Shown here in pieces: positions 51,663 to 60,436 of a stretch of 64,000 nt of DNA; position 1 is the first letter of the stretch, and each line of letters opens with the position of its first letter. The translations under genes were made by a program, and so were the position numbers. The DNA is from Fibrobacter succinogenes (GTDB lineage: Bacteria > Fibrobacterota > Fibrobacteria > Fibrobacterales > Fibrobacteraceae), in NCBI RefSeq assembly GCF_902779965.1, contig NZ_CACZDK010000001.1, positions 62,001 to 126,000 on the forward strand, read 5' to 3'. The notes beneath the pieces were generated by a model, which had not been told where the DNA came from, did not search any database, and saw only the letters and a program-made list of their open reading frames with translations.

Positions 51663-53345
51663 ATGCTTTCCTGTTCCGTCATTATCATTTCGTATAACTC
51701 TTGCGATTTCATTCCGGCTTGCCTCAAGTCCGTACGTGATGCGTGTGAAGGGATTGATTCGCAGATTATTGTTTTGGATAACGGTTCCAACGAACCGATT
51801 ATTCCCGAAATCAAGAATTTCTTCCCTGAAGTGGAATGGATTGACTCCAAGGAAAACTTGGGCTTTGGCAAGGGCTGCAATTTAGCAGAAAAGCATGCGA
51901 CTAAGCCCTACCTGTTCTTCATCAATCCCGATACGATTATTTCGAAGAACGCCTTCCGCGAAATGCTTAATTTTATGGATGAGCATCCGGATGCAGGTAC
52001 GGTCGGTTGCCGCATCTTGAACGAAGACGGTACAATCCAATGGGCTTGCCGCCGTTCGTTCCCGACAATTGTTTCTGCTGTGTCGAAGACGATTGGCCTT
52101 GCGGCAATGTTCCCGAAGAGCAAAACTCTTGCCAGCTATAACATGACGTACGCCGATCCGGACGAGATGATTGAAGTCGATGCCATTAGCGGCTCGTTCT
52201 TCTGTATCCGTCGCGACGTTTTCGAAAAACTGAATGGCTTTGATGAAGATTATTTCATGTACGGTGAAGACTTGGACCTCTGTTTCCGTACAAAGAAAAT
52301 GGGCCTCAAGAACTACTACACGCCGGTCACGAACATTTTGCATTTTAAGGGCCAGAGCTGCCGCACGCGCCGTTGGGGGTCCTATGTGGACTTCTACAAG
52401 GCGATGCTTATCTTTGTGAAAAAGCACAGGGATCTTTATTTTGTCCCGAATTTCATCGTGTCTTTCGGTATTTTGTTCGCAGCGTTCGTGGGCATGTTCT
52501 CTCGACTCATCCCGAAGTTCTGGAAGATGTTCCTCGATTTGGGCGTGATTGCCGTGTGGGCGTTTACATTCTTGAATGGCAGTTCTGTGATTTCTCATGC
52601 TTGTTTCTGTGATGGAACAAACCCTTGCCCGGAAGAATTGGTCGTCAGGTATCCAATTTCTGATTTCGCACAGTTCCAAGACTGGTGGCTTGTAGGTTTG
52701 GTTGCCATTATCAATATGGTATTCCTTATTTTCCGTGGAGAATATACAGCATCAAGTCTCAAAGGTGAAAAATTCCTGCGCTATCTTGTTCCGCTGAACT
52801 TGCTTACCGTGGGTGGATATTCTGCATTCCGTTATTTTACCCAGATGCCTGTCGTCTCTGAAGATGGAATCTCTTATTGGCCGTATGATTTGCAATGGAT
52901 TACCCTGTTCCTTTGCTCCAGCCTCTTTATCCCGTTTGCACTTTTGGCCTGGCGCCGCATTGCGTTCTGGATAAATTATTTCTACCGTATTTTTGCAAAA
53001 AAACGTCATCGTTCCATCTTGCTTGGTGGCCGCGAAGATTCCCTCAACAACTGGTTCGACAGCTACAACGTCATCCCGGGGATTGAAATCCTCGGTTGCG
53101 TGAGTTCTGAACCCGAGAACTTGAGTGAAGAAAACCGCAAGCATTTGTTAGGCCCTCTTTCTCAAATGGAAAATATCTGTAACCGCACCGGTTGTCGCGA
53201 GCTTCTCGTTGTTTCGAATTTTTCCGGTTATCGCGAAAATTTCGACATCAACTGGCTCGATAAACTGGGAATGTGCGTCTATTTGTTGATTGGAAATGGC
53301 AAAAATGGCAATTTTGCCCTCGTAAACCTTAAATATCTTCGTTAA
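51663..53345 (+). CDS. GT2 glycosyltransferase fused to membrane/Rossmann module
   Basis: 560 residues. Residues 1-270 are a rhamnosyltransferase-like GT2: CSVIIISYNSCDFIPACLKSVRDA, IIVLDNGSNEP, ENLGFGKGCNLAEKHATKPYLFFINPDTII, ISGSFFCIRRDVFEKLNGFDEDYFMYGEDLDLCFR. Then about five hydrophobic segments (280-455). The last ~100 residues (HRSILLGGREDSLNNWFDSYNVIPGIEILGCVSSEP...LLGPLSQMENICNRTGCRELLVVSN) look like the Rossmann 'CoA_binding_3' domain that precedes the catalytic part of polyprenyl-phosphate sugar-1-phosphate transferases, but no catalytic part follows. Likely surface polysaccharide assembly. Confidence 0.8.
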   Translation: MLSCSVIIISYNSCDFIPACLKSVRDACEGIDSQIIVLDNGSNEPIIPEIKNFFPEVEWIDSKENLGFGKGCNLAEKHATKPYLFFINPDTIISKNAFREMLNFMDEHPDAGTVGCRILNEDGTIQWACRRSFPTIVSAVSKTIGLAAMFPKSKTLASYNMTYADPDEMIEVDAISGSFFCIRRDVFEKLNGFDEDYFMYGEDLDLCFRTKKMGLKNYYTPVTNILHFKGQSCRTRRWGSYVDFYKAMLIFVKKHRDLYFVPNFIVSFGILFAAFVGMFSRLIPKFWKMFLDLGVIAVWAFTFLNGSSVISHACFCDGTNPCPEELVVRYPISDFAQFQDWWLVGLVAIINMVFLIFRGEYTASSLKGEKFLRYLVPLNLLTVGGYSAFRYFTQMPVVSEDGISYWPYDLQWITLFLCSSLFIPFALLAWRRIAFWINYFYRIFAKKRHRSILLGGREDSLNNWFDSYNVIPGIEILGCVSSEPENLSEENRKHLLGPLSQMENICNRTGCRELLVVSNFSGYRENFDINWLDKLGMCVYLLIGNGKNGNFALVNLKYLR

Positions 53346-53408
53346 AAACGCCCTTTTTTGTAAAAATTGTGTTATTTTTTTTATGAAAAATCGCAATAAA
53401 AAGGTTTT

Positions 53409-53666
53409 ATGCTCGATTCTAAATTGTTAAGTATTCTTTGCTGCCCGGAAACGCGTCAGCCTCTTTCGCAGGCTGATGCGGATACCATCGCTCTTGTGAA
53501 TAACGCTATTCAGGCGGGTTCGGTTAAGAACGTTGCCGGTGAAAATGTGGCCGATATTTTAACGGAAGCCCTTGTGACACCAGACGGATCTCGTCTCTAT
53601 CCGGTTCGCGAAGGAATACCTGTACTTTTAGCGGATGAAGCTGTTCTTCTTCCATTGGAGAAATGA
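53409..53666 (+). CDS. Trm112-like small protein
   Basis: 85 residues. Starts LDSKLLSILCCPETRQPL and ends PDGSRLYPVREGIPVLLADEAV, the pattern of the Trm112/UPF0434 (YcaR) family, with an enlarged middle. The family's usual second CxxC is missing (only CC at 11-12), so zinc binding is doubtful. Such proteins stabilise methyltransferases in eukaryotes; the bacterial role is unclear. Overlaps the start of the next gene (ATGA). Confidence 0.8.
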   Translation: MLDSKLLSILCCPETRQPLSQADADTIALVNNAIQAGSVKNVAGENVADILTEALVTPDGSRLYPVREGIPVLLADEAVLLPLEK

Positions 53667-56600
53667 TGGCTGTAACGTTGGATTCTCTCAAAAAGGCTAT
53701 AAAAAAGAATAAGGGGCGTTCTCAGGCTATGGCCTGGCTTGCCGATATGGAACGCGCTTCTGGTGATTATGAAGCTGCCCTTAAAACTGTCGATGCTGCT
53801 CTTGCGGCGTATCCGTCCGATGTTCCGGCTATGTTGGTCCGAGCCAAAATCTTGGCCGGTCAGCAGGATTTTGCGGGAAGTATCACCGAATACAAGAAGG
53901 TGATTGCCAAGGATCCTTTCTGCCTCGCTGCACACAAGAGAATGGGCGAGTCCTACGATAAGCTGGGCAAGGAAACCGAACGCAATGCCTGTTTCCGCCG
54001 TGTTCACGACATGGATCCGCTGGACACGTTCTGGAAAGATGAATACGATGTACAGATCGAAGAAGATCAGTCTGTCGCTACTATGGCTCCGCCACCGATG
54101 GACGATGAAAGTTCGTTCACGATGGATTTGGGCAATGAACCTGAAAATACGGAAACGTCTGAAGAAGAAGACAATGTCTTTGCCGATCTGGCTTCGTCAC
54201 TTTCGAATGCGGACGATGAAGACAGTTCTTCAATGGATGCTTTACGCGATTCCTTGGATATTGCTTCGGATGAACTCGCTAAGAGTGGTGCTGTTTCTGA
54301 AACCTCGAATTTTGACGACAATGCCCTAGATTCAAGCGAAGTGACTTCGGCTATTTCTGGAATTTTGGGAGGGGACGAAGATTTTGATTTGTTAGGAGGG
54401 GCTTCCAAAAAAGAAGATTCTGCTGCGTCATCTTTGTTCTCTAGCTTCTCGGATGACGAGGAAAAAAAAAATCTAGATGAACCGGCTGAGTCCGATAATC
54501 CGTTTGAAAGTCTTGTAGAAGATAAGCCTAGTGAAGTTGTCGAAGAAGCTCCAAGTGAAAATCTTTTTAGCTTGGATAGCTTGGACGAACCTCAGGTGGC
54601 AGAAGAACCTGCGGAAAAGCCTGCTGAAAGCGCTGCTTCTCCTATGCACATGGAATTTTCGGATGAAGAAGCCGAAACTGAAAGTGCGGAAGCCAATCTA
54701 TTTGATTTAGATGATAGTTTGGATGAAACGCCGAAGACCGAAGAACCTTTGATGTTTGAAGAAACTCCAAAGGTCGAAGAATCTCCGGTGGTTGAGGACG
54801 CGCCTAAGGTTGCGGAAGCTCCGAAAGCTGAAGAACCTGAGACAAACGTCAATGACGCATTTTCTTCCATTTTCGGAGAAGATGATCTTCCGGAAGAATC
54901 TATACCGGTAGCTGAAAAACCGGTAGCAGATAAACCAGCATCCGAGGATTCTGATTTCAAATTTGAAGAACCTGCTGCTGAACTTGCTGAATTTGCGGCT
55001 CCGGCCGAACCGGCTGTAGAAGAGCCTGTCGCTGAAAAAGCTGCTCCAATATCGTTGGATGAACTTGCTGAAGAAGACTCCTTTAGTAGCTTGTTCGAAA
55101 AGTCCGCAGATGCAGACTTTAGTATGGATGAAAAACCTGCTGAAGAACCGTCCGTTACTGAAACTGTAGAAAGTGTAAAACCGGCAGCTCCTGCCGAAGA
55201 AGAATCGTTTGGTGGTTTGTTCGAAAAGTCTGCTGATGCAGATTTTAGTATGGACGAAACTCCTGCAGAAAAGCCTGTAGAAGCAGCACCCGAGGAAAGT
55301 AAACCTTCGGAAAACGATGTGCCTGCAACGCACATGGCTTTTTCCGAAGAGGAATCTCCATCTAAATTAGATGATAACTTTGTTCTTGATTTAGATGAAC
55401 CGGCAGAAGAAACTGCTATTGAAAAAGCTCCAGTCTTTGAAAATCCCGCTGCAGAAGTTGCCGTCGAAAAGAGCCCTGTAGTTGAAGAATCTGTTGTTGA
55501 AAGTGCTGCTCAAGCAGCTCCTGCAGCGGCAGAAAGTTCTGCTGATAATGTGGATGGCGCTTTTGATGCTCTCTTTGGTGAAGACGAACTCTTTGAAGAG
55601 CCGCCTGCAAAGGCTGCTGCTGTCGAAGAACCAGTTGCAGAAGCTCCAGTGATTGAAGAGGCTGTTTCAGAAAAGCCAGTCATAGAGGAAACTCTTGCTG
55701 AACCTGCTATTGCTGAAAGTGCAGCGCCTGCAGAAACCGTTCAAGAACTAGCTCCTGCTCCAGCTGCGGCAGAAAGTTCTGCAGATAATGTGGATGGTGC
55801 TTTTGATGCTCTCTTTGGTGAAGACGAACTCTTTGAAGAGCCGCCTGCAAAGGCAGCTGCTGTCGAAGAACCTGTTGCAGAAGCTCCCGTGATTGAAGAG
55901 GCTGTTTCTGAAAAGCCAGTCGTAGAGGAAACTCTTGCTGAACCTGCTGTTGCTGAAAGTGCAGCGCCTGCAGAAACCGTTCAAGAACCAGCTCCTGCTC
56001 CAGCAGCGGCCAAAGAAGAAGATGTCGCTAAGGAAATGGGGGGCGCCTTTGCCTCCATGTTTGGCGATGAAGATGACTTGGATTTGCCTGAAGAAAAAAC
56101 TTCGTCCAGTTCTGCTCCGTCGTCGGAACCGGCTGAAGTTGCCTTGGCTGAAGAACCGTTGAGCCAAGAAGCAACTGGTGCCGAAATCGAAGAAAGCTCT
56201 GTAAAAGAAAGTGCAAAGGATAACGTCGAAGACACTGTTGAAGAATCTTTTGAAAACATTTTTGGTGCCGATGCCGACGACGATCTTCCTGAAGAAAAAG
56301 TTGAAACGGTAGCAAAAGCAGCGCCTGCCGCAGCACCGGCTGAAAAACCGGCTCCGGTAGAACATCCTGTTGAAGCCGAAAAACCGGTTGATGAGGTCCA
56401 GAAGCCGATTGAGGAATCTTTCGACAACATCTTTGGAAGCGCTGACGACGATCTTCCTGAAGAAAAAGTTGAAACTGTAGGAAAAGCAGCGCCTGCCGCA
56501 GCACCGGCTGAAAAACCGGCTCCGGTAGAACAGCCTGTTGAAGCTGAAAAAAAGGTTGCCGAAGTCGAAAAGCCTGCTGAAAAGGCTGAAAAAGCTCCTT

Positions 56601-56974
56601 CTGCAGAATTAGATTCCATAGACTCCGAAGTTTCAAACGCTTTCGCAGGCTTGTTTGATGAAGATGATTCTTTGCCGGAATCGGATGTGCCGAACAACAA
56701 GGGCGTTGATTATCTGATGTCCGGTGATTCTGATGATGAAGTTTCTGCAAGTCTTGTCAATAATGCTGAAGCTCCGTTGTCTCGCGGTGCTCCTGATTTG
56801 GACGACAGCCTGAATACACGTACGCTTGCCGACATTTATATGGAACAAGGTGTTTACAACAAGGCTCTTGAAATTTATGCGGATCTTGCAAAGAAGGATC
56901 CGAACAATGCTGAAATCAAATCGCGGTTGAGCGAAATAGAAAAGCTTTGCCGTGAAAAGTTTGGAGAAGGCTAA
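53663..56974 (+). CDS. Long acidic TPR protein with repeated FG-DD motifs
   Basis: 1103 residues. Residues 1-125 form about three TPR helices (AMAWLADMERASGDYEAALKTVDAALAAYPSDVPAMLVRAKIL...). Residues ~130-1040 are a very acidic Glu/Ala/Pro/Ser region with repeats. The last ~50 residues are another TPR (TRTLADIYMEQGVYNKALEIYADLAKKDPNNAEIKSRLSEIEKL). The short motif [AS]F..[IL]FG.DD.LPEE recurs about seven times (near 54856, 55557, 55797, 56043, 56245, 56417, 56636), plus two variants FEKSADADFSMDE (55090, 55218). The layout recalls FimV-like or scaffold proteins. One base before a pilT-type gene, so a role in type IV pilus or polar machinery is plausible. Confidence 0.75.
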   Translation: MMAVTLDSLKKAIKKNKGRSQAMAWLADMERASGDYEAALKTVDAALAAYPSDVPAMLVRAKILAGQQDFAGSITEYKKVIAKDPFCLAAHKRMGESYDKLGKETERNACFRRVHDMDPLDTFWKDEYDVQIEEDQSVATMAPPPMDDESSFTMDLGNEPENTETSEEEDNVFADLASSLSNADDEDSSSMDALRDSLDIASDELAKSGAVSETSNFDDNALDSSEVTSAISGILGGDEDFDLLGGASKKEDSAASSLFSSFSDDEEKKNLDEPAESDNPFESLVEDKPSEVVEEAPSENLFSLDSLDEPQVAEEPAEKPAESAASPMHMEFSDEEAETESAEANLFDLDDSLDETPKTEEPLMFEETPKVEESPVVEDAPKVAEAPKAEEPETNVNDAFSSIFGEDDLPEESIPVAEKPVADKPASEDSDFKFEEPAAELAEFAAPAEPAVEEPVAEKAAPISLDELAEEDSFSSLFEKSADADFSMDEKPAEEPSVTETVESVKPAAPAEEESFGGLFEKSADADFSMDETPAEKPVEAAPEESKPSENDVPATHMAFSEEESPSKLDDNFVLDLDEPAEETAIEKAPVFENPAAEVAVEKSPVVEESVVESAAQAAPAAAESSADNVDGAFDALFGEDELFEEPPAKAAAVEEPVAEAPVIEEAVSEKPVIEETLAEPAIAESAAPAETVQELAPAPAAAESSADNVDGAFDALFGEDELFEEPPAKAAAVEEPVAEAPVIEEAVSEKPVVEETLAEPAVAESAAPAETVQEPAPAPAAAKEEDVAKEMGGAFASMFGDEDDLDLPEEKTSSSSAPSSEPAEVALAEEPLSQEATGAEIEESSVKESAKDNVEDTVEESFENIFGADADDDLPEEKVETVAKAAPAAAPAEKPAPVEHPVEAEKPVDEVQKPIEESFDNIFGSADDDLPEEKVETVGKAAPAAAPAEKPAPVEQPVEAEKKVAEVEKPAEKAEKAPSAELDSIDSEVSNAFAGLFDEDDSLPESDVPNNKGVDYLMSGDSDDEVSASLVNNAEAPLSRGAPDLDDSLNTRTLADIYMEQGVYNKALEIYADLAKKDPNNAEIKSRLSEIEKLCREKFGEG
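55526..56005 (+). repeat. 240-bp in-gene tandem repeat (two copies)
   Basis: Units of 240 bases (80 codons) with about 95% identity, e.g. GGCAGAAAGTTCTGC at 55529 and 55769 and the shared GATGCTCTCTTTGGTGAAG. A second in-gene repeat with a 168-base period lies at 56281-56560 (CGATCTTCCTGAAGAAAAAG at 56281 and 56449). Differences are mostly silent, so these are recent expansions that stay in frame. Confidence 0.85.
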
Positions 56975-56975
56975 T

Positions 56976-58076
56976 ATGGCAGAACTTCGCATTGAACAGC
57001 TCTTGCGTGAAATGGTGAACCGCAAGGCGTCTGACTTGCACTTGCGAGTTGGCGTTCCGCCGGTTTACCGTATCAATGGTACATTGCAGAAAATTTTTGA
57101 CGTGCGTATTGATGGTGCCATGATGGATTCTTTCTTGGATGATATCATGAACCGCGACCAAAAGCAGCGTTTCGAAACGAACAAGGAATGCGACTTTGCT
57201 GTGGGCGCCCGCGATATGGGCCGTTTCCGTGTGAACGTGTTCCGTCAGCGTGGTACGATTGCCGTTGTGATTCGTCATATTAAGGCTACGATTCCTCCGT
57301 TCGAAGAATTGCATTTGCCCGAAATCATTCGCGAGTTGGCTTTGACAAAGCGCGGTCTTGTGCTTGTTACGGGTACGACGGGTTCTGGTAAGTCGACGAC
57401 GCTTGCGTCCATGATTGACTACATCAATCAGAAAGAATCCGTGAACGTCATTACGGTTGAAGACCCGATTGAATACCTTTATAAAGACAACGTAGCGATT
57501 ATCTCGCAGCGTGAAATCGGCGTGGACACTCTTTCGTATGCAAACGCACTTCGTGCGGCGCTTCGTCAGGACCCGGACGTGCTCCTTGTGGGTGAAATTC
57601 GTGACTTGGAAACGATGCAGATTGCTTTGACTGCTGCTGATACGGGCCACATGGTGTTTGCGACCATCCATACGACGAACGCTGTAGAAACAATCCATCG
57701 TGTGCTTTCGATGTATCCGCCGCACCAGCATGACGAAATTCGTCTCTTGCTTGCTGAAGTTCTCGCGGGCATTATTTCGCTTAGACTTTTGCCGACCAAG
57801 GATGGCAAGGGCCGTGTGCCTGCTGCTGAAATCCTCGTGAATACGGGTGCCATCAAGGAATATATCCAGGACAAGGATAAGATTGACATGGTGGAACAGG
57901 CTGTTGCCGAAGGCCACATCCAATATCATAGCCAGACGTTCGACCAGGCGCTTTTGGAACTTTACCAGAACGAACAAATCTCGCTCGAAACGGCTATGAA
58001 TGCTGCAACGAATCGCGATGACTTTGATCTTAAGATTCGTGGTATTTCTGGTACATCTGACCGCGGCTGGATGTAG
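56976..58076 (+). CDS. pilT: PilT/PilU-type twitching ATPase
   Basis: 366 residues from ATG 56976, set by GGAGAAGG; the frame is open 24 bases further into the preceding gene. Hexameric retraction motor of type IV pili. N-domain ASDLHLRVGVPPVYRINGTL; Walker A GTTGSGKSTTLASMIDYIN; ITVEDPIEYLYKD (Asp box), QREIGVDTLSYANALRAALRQDPDVLLVGEIRDLETM (Walker B), GHMVFATIHTTNAVETIHR (His box). The family's AIRNLIRE motif reads AIKEYIQDKDK, closer to PilU-like or divergent PilT. Coupled to the acidic TPR gene. No other pilus gene is in the window. Confidence 0.9.
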   Translation: MAELRIEQLLREMVNRKASDLHLRVGVPPVYRINGTLQKIFDVRIDGAMMDSFLDDIMNRDQKQRFETNKECDFAVGARDMGRFRVNVFRQRGTIAVVIRHIKATIPPFEELHLPEIIRELALTKRGLVLVTGTTGSGKSTTLASMIDYINQKESVNVITVEDPIEYLYKDNVAIISQREIGVDTLSYANALRAALRQDPDVLLVGEIRDLETMQIALTAADTGHMVFATIHTTNAVETIHRVLSMYPPHQHDEIRLLLAEVLAGIISLRLLPTKDGKGRVPAAEILVNTGAIKEYIQDKDKIDMVEQAVAEGHIQYHSQTFDQALLELYQNEQISLETAMNAATNRDDFDLKIRGISGTSDRGWM

Positions 58077-58162
58077 TTAGTAGACAGTAGGCGGTAGGCA
58101 GTAGACAGAAAATTGCAATAAGAAATTTTTTGTCATGTCGATTTAAAAGATGTTTGTAATTG
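58077..58162. repeat. TAG/CTA tract downstream of pilT
   Basis: TAGTTAGTAGACAGTAGGCGGTAGGCAGTAGACAG (58073-58107), the most regular example of the tract, followed by AT-rich sequence without a gene. Confidence 0.55.
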
Positions 58163-58195
58163 AAAAAGGCGAGCAAAAATGCTCGCCTTTTATCT
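58163..58195. terminator. Bidirectional rho-independent terminator
   Basis: AAAGGCGAGC-AAAAAT-GCTCGCCTTT (58165-58190), 10-bp perfect stem with A and T runs on both sides. Serves pilT and the convergent lipoprotein gene. Confidence 0.88.
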
Positions 58196-58237
58196 TTAGT
58201 CTTTCGTCTGTAGGGCCTCTACGGCCCGTTCTTTCGT

Positions 58238-60250
58238 CTACTTCGTATAAACGCATCTGTCGTTACTGTTTCCGAAGCAGGTCTTGTTCATGCCGCTCAC
58301 GCTGTTTACGACACTTGGCTTACCAACGCTAGACACCATCTTGCTTCCGGAGAAGCTTGGCTTGAACGCGATTTCGGAAGTGCCATAGTAGTCGTTAGCT
58401 GTGAAGTTTACGCTATACTGCGTGCCTTCTTCGGAGTTGTTTGTGCCGAATCCGAGAAGTTTTGCGTTTGCAGAAATGTTTGTGGTTCCGTCGGAATCGA
58501 CCATGCCGCCCATACCGCCGTTCATGCGGCATTCCACGACGATTACACCGCCAGAAATCGTAATGTCACCATTGCTGTCGACACCGTCTGTATCGCCTGT
58601 GCCTACGTAAATGTAGTGGTAACCGCCCGTAACCGTGAGTTTGCCGGTGCTTCCGCCACCGGGACCGAAGCCTCCGCCGCTGAATCCGCCTGGGTCGCCG
58701 CGACCTGTGTTGCCACCGGTCGATGTAGACGTTCCGCCAGCAGCATTCCAGCCATCATCCGTGGTGATGACGCTTGTAATGCCGCCTTCAAGGTGCATGT
58801 CCGGGGATTCCATGCCTTCGTAGGCGAGGGTGACGCTGATGTTGGCTTTGTCCTTGACATAGAGCGCTTTTTCGGCATGGACTCCATCGTCATCTGTAGC
58901 AACGGTAACGGATCCGCCTGAAACAGTAATGGTTCCGCTGCTGTGGAGGCCGTCATCGCGGCTGTTGATATCGATAATGCCTGCGCTGATGGTGATGCTC
59001 GAATCGCCCTTGATACCCTTCATGCTTTCGGTCGGAGAGCAGGAACTGCCGCCCATTCCGCCTGGGCCACCGCGACCAGAGCTGTTTCCTGCGTTGTTTG
59101 TGGGATCGCTAAGGCAGCTGTGGCCGCCGCCTGCTGTAACCTTGATTGTCGGGGATGTCGATTCGCCATTAGCAATGACAACTGCATTGGCAGCGGTGAT
59201 GCCGTCGAATGCAGAATTGATGGTGATTTCGCCACCCGTGATTTCGATAGAACCCTTGCCGGATGCTAAATCTGTAGCATCTTCGGTATCGCTCTTGATG
59301 CCATCGCCTTCAGTCGTAGTGATATTGATTGTGCCACCGCTAATGGCTACAGTTTCTTTGCCTTTAAGACCGTTGTTCTTGGCTTTGACCGTAATGAGGC
59401 CGTTCTTGATTCTCAAATCGTTGCTGGTGTGGATGCCGTTATTGTAGTTGCCGTTGACAACGAGCGTTCCTTCGCCTTTGATGGTGAGGTCGTCCTTGGC
59501 GTAAATGCAGGCTCCTGTTGTATCGATTTTGACTTCGCCGTTGTCGTTGGTGTAGCTGTAATTTTGGGTTCGGGTGGCGGCATCGCTGAAGGTATTGGTC
59601 GTGCCGTTCTTTGCCACAACGAAAGCTTTGTTTGCCTTCTGGATGTAAATTGGAGCGTCTACCGTATTGGTGAGCGTGAGTCCTTTCATGTTCAGGTAAA
59701 CGGTGGTATCGCTTTTTGCGGTTGAAACTAAAATTTGTGCATCGCTTCCGGAATAGCTTCCGCTAAAGTCGTATTCACCGCCGCAGGTGATTTTTACGGA
59801 ACCGCCCTGAATGTTTACGCAATTCCCGCCGTTGGCAACTGTTGCGCCGCCTGCGGCGTAGGTGATGACCGGGCGCTCGCCGGTATTTTTGTTAATTTGT
59901 TCGCTTTGCTCGCTAGAGGAACTCTGTGCCGTGGGCGTTGCGGAACTGCTGGAATTTATGCTTGGAGTTACGTTGCTCGAAGAACTCTTGCCGCTCGGCT
60001 TTGTGCCGTTGCTGCTTGAAGATGCCGTGGTTGCGCTGCTTTCCGGTGATTCTGTTGGCGTGCCGGTTTCGGAATCGCTAGAAGTAATATCAATGTAGCC
60101 CTCGTCTGCTGTAGAAGAGGAACTTTCGCTATCAATCCCTGCGATGGGGTTGCCTGTGTTGTATAAATCAGAATTCGAGTCAGAACAGCTCGTGAGCATT
60201 CCTAGCGAAAATCCTGAAATGCAGCCCATGATCAAGATTCTTTTATTCAT
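58238..60250 (-). CDS. Carbohydrate-binding domain (Cthe_2159-like) lipoprotein
   Basis: 670 residues. Lipobox MLTSC (Cys22); serine/threonine-rich linker to about 120. The rest is a parallel beta-helix-like repeat: NGGNCVNIQGGSVKITCGGEYDFSGSYSG, TVYLNMKGLTLTNT, GACIYAKDDLTIKGEGTLVVNGNYNNGIHTSNDLRIKNGLITVKAKNNGLKGKETVAISGG and DGI/DGV/DGL turns repeated about eight times. This matches the DUF4353/carbohydrate-binding family whose Clostridium thermocellum member binds pectin-like acidic polymers through calcium at Asp/Gly turns. Two glycine-rich insertions (GRGGPGGMGG, GGGFGPGGG) break the helix. Likely surface-exposed pectin-binding lipoprotein. Confidence 0.85.
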   Translation of the reverse strand: MNKRILIMGCISGFSLGMLTSCSDSNSDLYNTGNPIAGIDSESSSSTADEGYIDITSSDSETGTPTESPESSATTASSSSNGTKPSGKSSSSNVTPSINSSSSATPTAQSSSSEQSEQINKNTGERPVITYAAGGATVANGGNCVNIQGGSVKITCGGEYDFSGSYSGSDAQILVSTAKSDTTVYLNMKGLTLTNTVDAPIYIQKANKAFVVAKNGTTNTFSDAATRTQNYSYTNDNGEVKIDTTGACIYAKDDLTIKGEGTLVVNGNYNNGIHTSNDLRIKNGLITVKAKNNGLKGKETVAISGGTINITTTEGDGIKSDTEDATDLASGKGSIEITGGEITINSAFDGITAANAVVIANGESTSPTIKVTAGGGHSCLSDPTNNAGNSSGRGGPGGMGGSSCSPTESMKGIKGDSSITISAGIIDINSRDDGLHSSGTITVSGGSVTVATDDDGVHAEKALYVKDKANISVTLAYEGMESPDMHLEGGITSVITTDDGWNAAGGTSTSTGGNTGRGDPGGFSGGGFGPGGGSTGKLTVTGGYHYIYVGTGDTDGVDSNGDITISGGVIVVECRMNGGMGGMVDSDGTTNISANAKLLGFGTNNSEEGTQYSVNFTANDYYGTSEIAFKPSFSGSKMVSSVGKPSVVNSVSGMNKTCFGNSNDRCVYTK

Positions 60251-60436
60251 GTTTTATATCTCCCATTCATCATTTCTTCAAAACATATATTTCGTCAAGG
60301 AACATTAGAATAGAGGATTTCTGCTTTTTGGGTGACGTTTCTTTTTAAAACGGAACAAAAGGTTCCGAACGGGACGAAATGGGTCAAAATTTTCATTTTT
60401 CGCGGAGAATGCGTATGAAAATGCTACATTATTGCA
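60251..60436. promoter_or_regulatory. Divergent promoter region
   Basis: Between two outward-pointing genes. GGAACAAAAGGTTCC-type half-palindromes (60353-60368) and TACATT (60425-60430) six bases before ATG 60437. Confidence 0.35.

Noticed and set aside
53663-56974. Minus-strand Phe/Arg- and Ser/Ala-rich open frames opposite the acidic protein
   Set aside because: They arise from the GAA/GCT-rich repeats read backwards (TTC, AGC) and have no start or ribosome binding site.
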